Below, piece after piece: positions 53,893-63,139 of a DNA stretch of 64,000 nt (within the stretch, counting starts at the first letter, position 1; the number at the start of each line of letters is the position of its first letter). Source of the DNA: Verrucomicrobiota bacterium (GTDB taxonomy: Bacteria; Verrucomicrobiota; Verrucomicrobiia; Limisphaerales; J093); the NCBI GenBank assembly GCA_029556615.1, contig JAKQDD010000176.1, forward strand, positions 124,001 to 188,000, in the 5' to 3' direction. The notes under the pieces are model-generated. The model saw only the letters and a program-made list of their open reading frames with translations, had not been told where the DNA came from and made no database searches. Position numbers and translations under genes: made by a program.

Positions 53893-56800
53893 ATGAAACG
53901 CGCGATCATGGCGGGGGTGCTGGGGGGGGGAGTGGTCCTTTGGATGGTCTGGCCCACGGAAGAGGTCCCGATGGGTTCGGCGATGGGGCGCGGAGGGGGG
54001 GGCGTTGAGCGGCCGGCATTGCTCGGGGAGATGGCTGCGGGGGGCGCTTCCGTGGCGGCATGGGCTGCCGAGGCGCCGTCGGTCGGGTCCGGCGGTGAGG
54101 ATGCGGCAGGTCCGGCCGAAGACTTGGTGCAGGGCGACGCGGGAGCGGCGGGCGAATCCGTCCTGCGGGGACATCCCTGGGATGAGAGGTGGCTGCAGTC
54201 GTGGGCCGGGCGACCGGCGCCATTTCCCGTGGCGTTCGAGTTGGGGGGCGGGGTAAGGGCGGTTGGGAGCGTGCATCGGGTCGAGGCGGCGGGGGGCAAG
54301 GCCATTTACGTTGCCGGCCGCTTGAGCGAGCCTGAGGAGGGGACTTTTTTCTTTCGACGGCAAAGTCTGCCGGGGGTTGCGGGCAGCCACGTGGGATTGG
54401 TTCAACTGCCGGGAAGCGGCCGGGCATACCGGCTGGAGCCCGCCGGGCCAGGGGGCGAACCGGAGTTGGTCGCGAGGCCGTTGGCGGCGGTGGTGTGTCT
54501 GCGCTACGGGGTCGCGTCGCGTTCCGGGGGTGGTGGGTCACCGGTGGGGGATGCCGAGGAGGCGCCGGTGGTGGATCTCAGCCAGCATCCGGTGGTACCC
54601 ATTCCGGACTACCAGAATGGAGTTCCGGTGCTCGAGAGTCTGCCGGGGGCCGAGGGGGTTCTCTATCTGGATTTCGATGGCGAGAGGACGACGCAATGGG
54701 ACGGCCAGTTGATTGTGGCGAAGAAGCCCAATCTCAGCGCGGCTCAGATTCGCAGCATTTGGGGCGCTGTGGCGGAGGACTATTTGCCGTTCACGATCAA
54801 CGTGACGACGGATCTTGCAGTGTTCGAGCGGGCAGCCGAGAACAGCCGGATCCGGTGCATCATCACGCCGACGGCGGATGCGGCGCCTGGGGCTGGGGGT
54901 GTGGCGTATGTGGGTTCGTGGAACTGGACTGGGGACACTCCGTGTTGGGCGTTTGGCAGCGGGATCAAGGAGGTGGCGGAGCAGATTGCGCACGAGGTGG
55001 GTCACACGCTGGGTCTGGTGCATGACGGACTGGGGTCGGAGGAGTACTACGCCGGGCACGGGAGCGGCGAGACGGGTTGGGCGCCGATCATGGGGGTGGC
55101 GTACGATCGGGCGGTGAGCCAGTGGTCGAAGGGGGAGTACGACGGCGCGTCGAACAGGGAAGACGACCTTCGCAAGATCACGAGCAACAACACCCGGGTG
55201 CGCTATCGGACGGATGATCATCCGGCGCCGATTCGGACCGCATCGCATCTCGAGGTGTACGAGGGTGGATCTGCGACCAACCGGGGGATTATCGAGCGCG
55301 GGACGGACGTTGACACGTTTCGGTTCACGACCCGAGGCGGCGCGGTCGAGGTGACGGCGAAGCCGGCGGGGAACAGCCCGAACCTCGCGCTTCGGCTCGA
55401 TCTGGTTGGGAGTGCGGACGAACTGTTGCTGACCGCGGCTCCGGCGGGGACGTTGCTGGCCACGCTGCGGACGAACCTGCTGGCAGGCGAGTATGCCATC
55501 AAGGTGCGCGGGGCGGGGCGTGGGGCGGATGCGACGGCGGGGTTCAGCGCCTACGGGAGTCTGGGGTATTATCAACTCACAGGAGTCGTGGCGGGTGCGA
55601 TGGTTCCTTTGAGGTTGGAGGTGGCCGAGAATGCGGAGCCGGGCACCCTGGTGGGGGACCTTCACGCCTGTGCCACGGGGCCCAAGGAACGGGTCTTCAC
55701 CGCGGCGGGGGGCACCGGGCAAGGGCTCTTCGAAGTGACGGCCGAGGGCGAACTTCGCGTGGCGGCATCCGCGGTTCTCGATTTCGAGACCTGCGAGCAA
55801 TTCGATCTTCTCGTTGACATCCGGTATCCGGAGGATCCGGCGTCCGACGAGACGAACCGTCGGGTTGTGGTGCGGGTGGTGGATGTGAACGAGTTGCCGG
55901 CATTGGCGTCGGCGACGTTTCGCGTCTTCGAGGCGAGCCGGGGCGGGACGATCCTGGGTGACATGAGGGCGTTGGATCCCGATCTTTACACCCGTCTGCA
56001 GTATGGGATTGAGGAAGGTGACGAGGCTGGACGCTTTGGCGTGAACGGGTCCGGGTTGCTCTATCTCCGGCGGACCTTGGACGCCAGCCCGGGGACCATC
56101 CGATTGAGGGTTGCAGCGTGGGATGCGGGCCGGCCGCAGCTGACGAACGCGGTCGAGGTGACGGTTGAAGTGCTGCCGGTTCCGGCGGGTCTCGAGCCGG
56201 GGGCCATCGCCTACGCCCGGTACGACGGGATTCCCGGCACGAGCCTGGCGAATCTGACGAACCATCCCTCGTTTCCGCGGTCACCGACTCGCCTCGAGAC
56301 CTTGCCCGACGCGGAGATACCGAGGAAGACCGCGGACCTGTTTGGCGGGGTGTTGCGGGGTTATTTTCTGGCGCCGGCGACGGGCGCGTTTGTTTTTGGC
56401 GTGGCGGGGGATCGGGCGTTCGATCTGTGGCTGAGCACGTCGGAGCAACCGGGGGACGCTCGGCGGATCGCGTATGCGAACGGGTCCACGGCCCCGCGGG
56501 ACTGGAGCGAGTATGGAACCCAGCTCTCGGAAGCGATTCCGCTGGTGGGGGGCAGCGCCTGCTACCTGGAAGCGCGCGTGAAAGACGGGGAGGGCGACGA
56601 GCATCTTGCGGTGGGCTGGATGTGTGCGGAAGCGGGCGTGGCGACGATGGAGGTGATTCCGGGGCGTTATCTGGCGCCGTACGACATCGAGGTGGCGCCG
56701 GTGGTGACGAACCAGACCTTTCGCGTGCATCGCGACGCCTTCGCGGGGGCGCGTTTTGGCAGGGTGCAGGCCACGGACGCGTGGGGGACGACGGCATTCG

Positions 56801-58248
56801 AGTACTCGCTGGCGGCATCGACGGTGCCGGGTCTTGTGGCGGTCGATGGGGCGACCGGGTGGCTGAGGATCGCGGATTCGGGCCTGCTGCTGGCGACGGG
56901 GGCGACGTCCCTGGTTTTTCAGACTCGCGTGACGGGTGCCGGCGGGGTGAGCAGCACCGGGGTGATGGCCTGCGCCCTGCTTCAGCCGGACGCGGTGGCG
57001 GGGACGCAGCCGCTGGTTGAGATGTTCAAGTACCTCGGGACGGGCACGACGGTGGCCTCACTCACCAACCACCCCAAGTTCCCCCGCCGGCCGGACGATG
57101 TGCTGCCACTCTCCCAGTTCCGGATCGAGCCCAACTCGGGTGAGACGTATGGGAGCCGGATCCGGGCGATTTTTTCGCCTCCGGTGTCGGGGGTTTACCG
57201 GTTGTGCATTGCCTCCGACGATAGCAGCGAGCTTTGGTTCAGCCCGAGCATGAAGCCGGCGCTGGCGACTCCGGTGGCGAGCGTGAAGAAAGCCGTCGGT
57301 CCTCTGGAATGGGGTCGCGAGGCCGGGCAGAAGTCCGGCGCGCTGGCGTTGGAGGCGGGTTCCCGATACTACCTCGAGACGCGGCACAAGGAGGGGACGG
57401 GCGACGATCATCTGGCGGTGGGCTGGATCATGCCAGGGTCGACCGAGCCAGTGGTGATTCCGGGCAGTGTGTTGTCGCCCTACGATTCGAGCGCGGCGCC
57501 GCTCTTTTCGGCCCCGGCGGGTTTCGTGTCGGCGAGCGCCACGAACGGGGCGGTGGTGATGCAACTGAGCGCGACGGACAGTGTGTTGGACCTGCTAAGC
57601 TGGCGGATCACGGCGGGGAATGAGGAGGGGGTGTTTGCGGTGGATCCGGATGCGGGCACGGTGAGGGTGGCGGATGCGGGGGTCTTGGGGACGTCGAACC
57701 GGGAGGGGTGGGCTTTGACGGTCGAGGTTCAGGACTCGGGCACGGGCGACTGGGTACCCCGGAGGGTGGCGTCGGCGGTGGTGAACATCACTCGGGTGCC
57801 GGCGCCGACGCCTTACGAGCTGTGGGCGCAGAGTGAGGGGATATCGCCGTTGGACCTGGGGGGCGATCCGGAGGGCGATGGTGTCAGCAATCTTCTCGAG
57901 TTTGCCTTCGGCGGCGATCCGCTGCGGGCGGACGGCGAGTTAACAGCTCCGATGATTCTGCTGGCGGGTGAGGGGAGCTCAACCCATGTGCGGCTTCGCT
58001 TTCGTCGCCGGGTTGATCCCGCCGCTTCCGGCCTCGAGTATACGATCCAGACTGCCGATCATCTCGAGTCGGGTTTTTGGGAACTCGAGCCGGCGGCGCT
58101 CGATGGCGTCCCCCGGAGTCTGGCTCCGGAGGCGCCTGCCTATGAAGAGGCCACGTACCGTGTGCTGGCACCAGTCCCGCTCGACGTTGGGCCCCGGTTC
58201 TTCCGCGTCCGGGTGGATTGGGATCATCCTGCAGCGGATGGGCCGTAG
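53893..58248 (+). CDS. Giant secreted multidomain metalloprotease with cadherin-like and two PA14 domains
   Basis: A 1451-aa protein with an N-terminal hydrophobic signal. A propeptide-like region (to about 240) is followed by a metzincin domain with IAHEVGHTLGLVHDG (His367, Glu368, His371, His377) and Met-turn-like APIMGVAYD, closest to reprolysin-like M12B. About 450-560 is a beta-domain. About 570-770 has cadherin-type repeats (VAENAEPGTLVGDL, FRVFEASRGGTILGDM). Two PA14-like modules lie at about 771-930 and 1040-1195 (TSLANLTNHPSFPRSP and TTVASLTNHPKFPRRP; DEHLAVGWM and DDHLAVGWI). A calcium-type linker (LDLGGDPEGDGVSNLLEFAFGGDP) and a terminal beta domain end it. It probably acts on surface proteins or glycoproteins. 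Confidence 0.88.
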   Translation: MKRAIMAGVLGGGVVLWMVWPTEEVPMGSAMGRGGGGVERPALLGEMAAGGASVAAWAAEAPSVGSGGEDAAGPAEDLVQGDAGAAGESVLRGHPWDERWLQSWAGRPAPFPVAFELGGGVRAVGSVHRVEAAGGKAIYVAGRLSEPEEGTFFFRRQSLPGVAGSHVGLVQLPGSGRAYRLEPAGPGGEPELVARPLAAVVCLRYGVASRSGGGGSPVGDAEEAPVVDLSQHPVVPIPDYQNGVPVLESLPGAEGVLYLDFDGERTTQWDGQLIVAKKPNLSAAQIRSIWGAVAEDYLPFTINVTTDLAVFERAAENSRIRCIITPTADAAPGAGGVAYVGSWNWTGDTPCWAFGSGIKEVAEQIAHEVGHTLGLVHDGLGSEEYYAGHGSGETGWAPIMGVAYDRAVSQWSKGEYDGASNREDDLRKITSNNTRVRYRTDDHPAPIRTASHLEVYEGGSATNRGIIERGTDVDTFRFTTRGGAVEVTAKPAGNSPNLALRLDLVGSADELLLTAAPAGTLLATLRTNLLAGEYAIKVRGAGRGADATAGFSAYGSLGYYQLTGVVAGAMVPLRLEVAENAEPGTLVGDLHACATGPKERVFTAAGGTGQGLFEVTAEGELRVAASAVLDFETCEQFDLLVDIRYPEDPASDETNRRVVVRVVDVNELPALASATFRVFEASRGGTILGDMRALDPDLYTRLQYGIEEGDEAGRFGVNGSGLLYLRRTLDASPGTIRLRVAAWDAGRPQLTNAVEVTVEVLPVPAGLEPGAIAYARYDGIPGTSLANLTNHPSFPRSPTRLETLPDAEIPRKTADLFGGVLRGYFLAPATGAFVFGVAGDRAFDLWLSTSEQPGDARRIAYANGSTAPRDWSEYGTQLSEAIPLVGGSACYLEARVKDGEGDEHLAVGWMCAEAGVATMEVIPGRYLAPYDIEVAPVVTNQTFRVHRDAFAGARFGRVQATDAWGTTAFEYSLAASTVPGLVAVDGATGWLRIADSGLLLATGATSLVFQTRVTGAGGVSSTGVMACALLQPDAVAGTQPLVEMFKYLGTGTTVASLTNHPKFPRRPDDVLPLSQFRIEPNSGETYGSRIRAIFSPPVSGVYRLCIASDDSSELWFSPSMKPALATPVASVKKAVGPLEWGREAGQKSGALALEAGSRYYLETRHKEGTGDDHLAVGWIMPGSTEPVVIPGSVLSPYDSSAAPLFSAPAGFVSASATNGAVVMQLSATDSVLDLLSWRITAGNEEGVFAVDPDAGTVRVADAGVLGTSNREGWALTVEVQDSGTGDWVPRRVASAVVNITRVPAPTPYELWAQSEGISPLDLGGDPEGDGVSNLLEFAFGGDPLRADGELTAPMILLAGEGSSTHVRLRFRRRVDPAASGLEYTIQTADHLESGFWELEPAALDGVPRSLAPEAPAYEEATYRVLAPVPLDVGPRFFRVRVDWDHPAADGP

Positions 58249-58353
58249 CGAGAGATCCCGCGCGGCCCCGTGGGACCACTTGGGCACGCCCGGCCGTCAG
58301 TCCCCAATCCGCATGGAATCGCCCCTGGCGCTCACCGGGCTCGCCAGCGGACT

Positions 58354-58396
58354 AGCCCCTTGTCAGAGAATATCTGCCAACATGTTGTCTCCCTCG
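58354..58396 (+). repeat. Repeat family C, copy C2
   Basis: AGCCCCTTGTCAGAGAATAT followed by CTGCCAACATGTTGTCTCCCT. It matches 37441-37486 except at a few positions. Confidence 0.85.
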
Positions 58397-58427
58397 CCCC
58401 CTCGACTGCGCTCAAGGGAGAGGCCGT

Positions 58428-58487
58428 CGATCCCTCCCCCCGCTCCGGGGTCGCAGGGGGAGGGAAGGACCGGCGCGCGGACTCGAT
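58428..58487 (+). repeat. Repeat family B, copy B3
   Basis: TCCCTCCCCC (58431-58440) pairs with GGGGGAGGGA (58456-58465) around a 15-nt loop. The tail ACCGGCGCGCGGACTCGAT follows. It is close to the copy at 26423-26494. Confidence 0.88.
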
Positions 58488-58561
58488 GCAGGAGTCGGCG
58501 TTCGCGAACTGCTGTTCGGCGCAGGCGAATCCCATTCTCCCAGCGCAGTCTGGGAAAAGGC

Positions 58562-58743
58562 GTGGAGTCCTCGACTTATGCAACATGGGGTCAACAGGTC
58601 AAGTTTGGTCCCTGCTGTTCCAGGCCTCCCCTCCTTCCGTCGAGGACTCTACATTAGCGAGGCGCGGAGGCAGGGTGCCCCGCTGCCCCCCCACGGTGTC
58701 TTTGGACTGCATGCTTCATCGGTCTGAGGCGGCGCCTCGCTAG
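58562..58743 (+). repeat. Repeat family A, full-length copy A8
   Basis: From GAGTCCTCGACTTATG through TCCGTCGAGGACTCTACATTAGCGAGGCGC to GAGGCGGCGCCTCGCTAG. Both arms are intact and perfect (GAGTCCTCGAC/GTCGAGGACTC; TAGCGAGGCGC/GCGCCTCGCTA). End-to-end spacing is 178 bp. It ends about 70 bp before the start of the 745-aa protein gene. Confidence 0.88.
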
Positions 58744-58813
58744 CGGGTTTGTTTTTCGATTGCGAGGGGAGGCGCCCCTGATAGATTCCTACACTGCCAA
58801 CCAAATCAAGATC

Positions 58814-61051
58814 ATGACAGACAAACCCAAGAACCACACGTGGCGTTTCTTTCGCGCAGGAGGCTTTGACCAGGTCCGACTCGAGACGGGTGCGGATCTG
58901 ATGAACCTGGATCAACTGGATCAGAAGCTCTGGGTGGCCCTGGCCTGTCCCGTGGCGGGGGTTGAATTCGATACGACGACGCTCGGGATGATCGACACGG
59001 ACAAGGACGGCCGGATTCGACCGCCGGAGCTCATGGCAGCGATACGCTGGGCGGGCGGGCTTTTGAAGTCGGCGGATGAGCTGGTGAGGGGGACGGCCGA
59101 GCTGCCGCTGGCGGCGATCAACGATGCGACGGCGGAAGGGCAGGCGATTCTCGAGTCGGCGCGCAAGATCCTGGCGAACCTCGGCAAGGCGGATGCCGCG
59201 GCGATTGGCCCTGAGGAGACGGCGGACCTGACGAAGTTGTGGGCGACGCCGTTCAATGGCGACGGCGTGATCACAGCCGACTCGACGACGTCCAAGGAGA
59301 CCCGGCAAGTGATTGGAGAGATCATTGCGACGCAGGGGGGGGAGACCGACCGTTCCGGGAAGCCCGGGGTGAGCCAGGCGAAGGTGGATGCGTTGTTTGC
59401 CGAGGCGGCGGCATTTGATGGCTGGCATCGACAGGCGGAGGGGGCTGCGGGGGCGGTGCAGCCGTTGGGGGCGGACACGGCGGCGGCGTTTGCCGCGTGG
59501 CAGGCGGTGCGGGCGAAAGTGGACGACTTCTTCGGGCGCTGTCGGCTGGCGGCCTACGATGCGCGGGCGGTGGCGGCGTTGAACCGGGAGGAGAAGGAGT
59601 ACCTGGCGGTTGCGGCGAAAGACCTGACGATCACGGCGGAGGAAGTGGCCGGGTTCCCTCTCGCCATGGTGGGGGCGGGTCAGGCGCTGCCGCTGACCGG
59701 CGGGCACAATCCGGCGTGGGCGGGCGCTTTGTCGGCGTTTGTCAGCAAGGTGGTCACGCCGATGCTGGGCGCGCGAGCGGCGCTGACCGAATCGGAGTGG
59801 GCGGCGATTGGCGCGCGGTTTGCGCCGTACGAGGCGTGGCTGGGGGCGAAGGCGGGGGCAACGGTCGAGCCGCTGGGCCTCGACCGGGTTCGCGCCATTC
59901 TGGGCGGGAAAGAGAAGGCGACGCTGACCGCGCTGATTGCCAAGGACAAGGCGGAGGAAGGGAACGCCAACGCGATCGCCCTGGTGGACCGGCTGGTGCG
60001 GTATCATCGGGATCTGCACCGGCTGTGCATCAATTTCGTGAATTTCAGGGATTTCTACGACCGCGGCGAGCCGGCGATTTTCCAGGCGGGGGTGCTCTAC
60101 CTGGACCAGCGGAGCTGCAGCTTGTGCCTGCGGGTCGAGGATGTGGGCAAGCATGCGGCGATGGCGGGCATGGCGGGCACGTATCTGGCGTACTGCGACT
60201 GTGTGCGGAAGGGGAGCGGCGAAAAGATGCAGATCGTGGCTGCGTTCACGGATGGGGATTCGGACAACCTGATGGTGGGACGGAACGGGGTTTTTTACGA
60301 TCGCAAGGGCCGGGACTGGGACGCGACGATCACCAAGATCATCGAGAATCCCATCAGCATTCGCCAGGCTTTCTGGGCGCCGTACAAGAAGTTCGTGCGG
60401 ATGATCGAGGAGCAGATTGCGAAGCGCGCGGCGGCGGCGGACACTGCGGCCACGGACAAGCTGGCGAAGGCGGCCACGGAGGTAGCCCCGGCGGGCAAGG
60501 CTGCAACGGCGGCGGCGCCGGCGCCCAAGAAATTTGACGTGGGGGTGATTGCGGCGATGGGCGTGGCGTTGGGGGCCATCGGCACGTTTCTGGCCACGGT
60601 GTTCGCCAAGTTCGTCGAGCTCAAGCCCATCGAGATCGCGCTGGTGCTGGTGGCGGTGGTCCTGTTGATCTCGGGGCCGTCGATGCTGATGGCCTACCTG
60701 AAGTTGCGGAAGCGCAATCTGGGGCCGATACTGGACGCCAACGGGTGGGCGGTGAACGCCAAGGCGCGGATCAACGTGCCGTTTGGCGCCTCGCTCACGG
60801 ACGTTGCCGTGCTGCCGCCAGGATCCCAGCGGGATCTCGTGGATCCGTTTGCGGAGAAGCGCAGCCCCTGGCCGAAGGTCATTGTTGTTCTGATCCTGCT
60901 TTGGATCGCCTACGCCGTTCTGAACCGGAAGGGCTGCATCTATGACTGGACCGGCGGTTGGTGCGGGACCCAGCGGGTGACCCAGGGCGAGAAAGCGAAG
61001 CCGGAAGCGGTCGTCCCGCCGCCCGGCGGCGGCGTGACCGGCGCTCAGTAG
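58814..61051 (+). CDS. Large conserved membrane-anchored protein of unknown function
   Basis: A 745-aa protein from ATG 58814 (MTDKPKNHTWRFFRAGG). The N-terminal region has TGADLMNLDQLDQKLWVALACPVAGVEFD and an EF-hand-like calcium loop DTDKDGRIRPPEL. The middle 350 residues are helical with paired Cys (QRSCSLCLRVEDV; YCDCVRKGSG). Two hydrophobic segments are near 580-625 (VGVIAAMGVALGAIGTFLATV and PIEIALVLVAVVLLISGPSML) and another at about 700 (VIVVLILLWIAYAVL). Long proteins with this N-terminal block occur, from memory, in Bacteroidetes and Verrucomicrobia without known function. The B12/radical SAM gene starts 8 bp downstream. Confidence 0.8.
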   Translation: MTDKPKNHTWRFFRAGGFDQVRLETGADLMNLDQLDQKLWVALACPVAGVEFDTTTLGMIDTDKDGRIRPPELMAAIRWAGGLLKSADELVRGTAELPLAAINDATAEGQAILESARKILANLGKADAAAIGPEETADLTKLWATPFNGDGVITADSTTSKETRQVIGEIIATQGGETDRSGKPGVSQAKVDALFAEAAAFDGWHRQAEGAAGAVQPLGADTAAAFAAWQAVRAKVDDFFGRCRLAAYDARAVAALNREEKEYLAVAAKDLTITAEEVAGFPLAMVGAGQALPLTGGHNPAWAGALSAFVSKVVTPMLGARAALTESEWAAIGARFAPYEAWLGAKAGATVEPLGLDRVRAILGGKEKATLTALIAKDKAEEGNANAIALVDRLVRYHRDLHRLCINFVNFRDFYDRGEPAIFQAGVLYLDQRSCSLCLRVEDVGKHAAMAGMAGTYLAYCDCVRKGSGEKMQIVAAFTDGDSDNLMVGRNGVFYDRKGRDWDATITKIIENPISIRQAFWAPYKKFVRMIEEQIAKRAAAADTAATDKLAKAATEVAPAGKAATAAAPAPKKFDVGVIAAMGVALGAIGTFLATVFAKFVELKPIEIALVLVAVVLLISGPSMLMAYLKLRKRNLGPILDANGWAVNAKARINVPFGASLTDVAVLPPGSQRDLVDPFAEKRSPWPKVIVVLILLWIAYAVLNRKGCIYDWTGGWCGTQRVTQGEKAKPEAVVPPPGGGVTGAQ

Positions 61052-61059
61052 CATTCCCG

Positions 61060-62685
61060 ATGGCGGACATCCTCCTGGCAACCGTCAACGCGAAGTACAT
61101 TCACTCGGCGTTCGGCTTGCGCTGCCTTTGGGCGAACCTGGGTGGACTCCAGCCGCGCTGCCGGGTTTTCGAGTTCGAGCTCGAGGCCCGGCCGATCGAG
61201 ATTGTCGAGGCCCTGCTTCGGGAGCGGCCGAAGATCATCGGGCTGGGGGTGTACGTCTGGAACGTCGCCCTGCTGGAGGGTGTGGTGGCGATCCTCAAGC
61301 GGGTGGCGCCCGGGGTGCAGGTCGTGCTCGGCGGTCCGGAGGTGAGTCATGAGACGGGCGGCCAGGCCATCGTCGAGGCTGCGGATTGGGTCATCACGGG
61401 GGAAGCAGACCTGGCCTTTGCGGGGCTTTGCGGGCAGTTGCTGAGCGGGCGGCGGCCGGCGGGGAAGGTGATCGCCGTGGATCCGCCGGACCTCTCGAGT
61501 CTTGTGCTGCCCTACGCCGGCTACACGGCCGCGGACATCGCCCACCGTTTGGTGTACGTCGAGGCCTCGCGGGGTTGTGCTCTCGATTGTGAGTTCTGTC
61601 TGTCCGCGCTGGATGGGCGGGTGCGGCGGTTTCCCCACGAGCGATTTCTGGCGGCGATGGACGACCTGCTCGAACGGGGCGTCCGGCATTTCAAGTTCGT
61701 CGATCGCGCGTTCAACCTGCACGAGGCATCGGCCCGGCGGATCCTCGAGTTCTTTCTGGACCGCCTGCGGCCCGGGTTGTTCCTGCATTTCGAGATGCTG
61801 CCGGATCGGTTTCCGGAGGGGCTGCGGGGGTGGATCGAGCGGTTTCCGAGGGGCATATTGCAGTTTGAGGTGGGGATCCAGACGCTGAACCCGGCGGTGG
61901 CGGATCGGATTCGGCGCCGGCAGGATGTGGATCGGGCGGAGGCGGTTCTGCGCTGGCTGCGGGCGGCCACCGGGGTTCACGTGCATGCGGATTTAATCGT
62001 GGGTCTGCCGGGGGAGGACCTGGCGAGCTTTGGCCGGGGCTTCGATCGGTTGCTGGGATGGGGTCCTCAGGAGATCCAGGTGGGGTTGCTGAAGCGGCTC
62101 CGCGGTGCCCCGATCTCGCGCCATGATCGCGAGTTCGACATGCGCTATTCGCCGGTGCCGCCCTACGAGGTGTTATCGACCGGCGTCATGGATTTCGCGA
62201 CGGTGCAGCGGATGAGCCGGTTCGCGAGGTACTGGGATCTGGTGGGGAACAGCGGTAATTTCCTGGAGACAACGCGGCGGCTTTGGGCGGGAGGGGGTTC
62301 GCCGTTCACGGCGTTTATGGCGTTGAGCGACTGGCTTCACGGGCGGGCGGGGCGGCGGCATGGCCTGTCGCTGGAGAGTCTCGTGGGCTGGCTGTTCGAG
62401 TATCTGACGGTCTCGTGCGGGCAGCCGGCCGCCGACGTGGCGGGGGGCCTGATCCGGGACTATCAGCGGAGCGGGCGACGGGATGTGCCGGGATGTCTGC
62501 GCGCGTCGGGAGTGGGGGTTGGGGCGGGGGGCGAAGAAGGGTCCAGGACGGCATCGCGACTGGCGCGTCGCCAGCGACGCCACCGGGTGGGGGGTGAGGA
62601 TGCCGGGGCGACGGGCGGGGGTGGGCATCCCAATCCGCGAGAGTCCGTGGTGAGCTCGGGAGCGAGGTCGGATCCAGGAGGTTGA
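61060..62685 (+). CDS. B12-binding domain radical SAM protein (DUF4080-like)
   Basis: A 541-aa protein from ATG 61060. The cobalamin-binding-type domain begins ILLATVNAKYIHSAFGLRCL and contains LGLGVYVWNVALL and VVLGGPEVSHE. The radical SAM core follows with SRGCALDCEFC (CxxxCxxC cluster ligands) and the GxIxGLPGED-type SAM motif. The B12 His of the DxHxxG motif is not evident, as in other proteins of this layout. The last about 100 residues are low-complexity Gly/Arg/Ser. Substrate unknown; homologues act as methyltransferases or in tetrapyrrole-like chemistry. A repeat A remnant starts at the base after the stop. Confidence 0.88.
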   Translation: MADILLATVNAKYIHSAFGLRCLWANLGGLQPRCRVFEFELEARPIEIVEALLRERPKIIGLGVYVWNVALLEGVVAILKRVAPGVQVVLGGPEVSHETGGQAIVEAADWVITGEADLAFAGLCGQLLSGRRPAGKVIAVDPPDLSSLVLPYAGYTAADIAHRLVYVEASRGCALDCEFCLSALDGRVRRFPHERFLAAMDDLLERGVRHFKFVDRAFNLHEASARRILEFFLDRLRPGLFLHFEMLPDRFPEGLRGWIERFPRGILQFEVGIQTLNPAVADRIRRRQDVDRAEAVLRWLRAATGVHVHADLIVGLPGEDLASFGRGFDRLLGWGPQEIQVGLLKRLRGAPISRHDREFDMRYSPVPPYEVLSTGVMDFATVQRMSRFARYWDLVGNSGNFLETTRRLWAGGGSPFTAFMALSDWLHGRAGRRHGLSLESLVGWLFEYLTVSCGQPAADVAGGLIRDYQRSGRRDVPGCLRASGVGVGAGGEEGSRTASRLARRQRRHRVGGEDAGATGGGGHPNPRESVVSSGARSDPGG

Positions 62686-62851
62686 GCTGCAACATGTGGT
62701 CAACAGGTCAAGTTGGGTCCCTGCGGCTCCAGGCCTCCCCTCCTTCCGTCGAGGACTCTACATTAGCGAGGCGCGGAAGAGAGGATGGGCAGGCACAGCA
62801 GGGTCTTCACGAACCTGAGGACTCGACTGGGTCTGAGGCACGCCTCGCTAG
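62686..62851 (+). repeat. Repeat family A, near-full copy A9 with degraded left arm
   Basis: CAACATGTGGTCAACAGGTC ... CCGTCGAGGACTCTACATTAGCGAGGCGC ... GGCACGCCTCGCTAG. The left arm GAGTCCTCGAC is missing, replaced by GAGCTGCAAC. Hairpin 2 remains. It fills the gap between the radical SAM stop and the next small ORF. Confidence 0.85.
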
Positions 62852-62881
62852 AAGGTGGCTGGGGATCGGGGACACGACTCG

Positions 62882-63139
62882 ATGAACGTGCTGATACCAC
62901 TGGGGATGGTGTTGACGCTGATCAACGCGACCTTCCTGAACCTCTCGTGCAAGGCGCTGACGGCAGCTTATCCGGCGTCGCTGCTGAAGCTGGGGAGCGG
63001 GTCAGGGATTCTCAAGACGTTCACGGCGCCGGGCGGGGTGTTGATGGGCCGGATTGGAGGGATTGCGGCGCGGACGTTTCTGCGCGAGCACGCGCGGCGC
63101 GGCGCGGGGGTGTCGGGCTCAGCGGGGCCGGGCGAGTGA
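62882..63139 (+). CDS. Small hypothetical membrane protein
   Basis: An 85-aa protein from ATG 62882 with one hydrophobic segment (VLIPLGMVLTLINATFLNLS) and a Gly-rich then basic tail (GGVLMGRIGGIAARTFLREHARRGAG). No family was recognised. Its last 21 bp overlap the 3' end of glnD on the other strand. It has a normal ATG and no stop interruptions but could be a chance frame in high-GC DNA, so confidence is modest. Confidence 0.5.
   Translation: MNVLIPLGMVLTLINATFLNLSCKALTAAYPASLLKLGSGSGILKTFTAPGGVLMGRIGGIAARTFLREHARRGAGVSGSAGPGE

Larger units (their letters stand above)
58249..58813. other. Intergenic repeat cluster, no gene
   Basis: A 565-bp region holding, in order, repeat C (58354-58396), repeat B (58428-58487), about 75 bp unique, and repeat A (58562-58743), then 70 bp of leader before the next gene. 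The track ORFs here are frames through the repeats. Confidence 0.75.

Noticed and set aside
54538-56265. 575-aa minus-strand ORF inside the large protease
   Set aside because: Arg/Pro/His-rich shadow frame with no recognisable domain.
58649-61081. 810-aa minus-strand ORF opposite the 745-aa protein
   Set aside because: Arg-rich mirror frame; the plus strand has conserved motifs and membrane segments.
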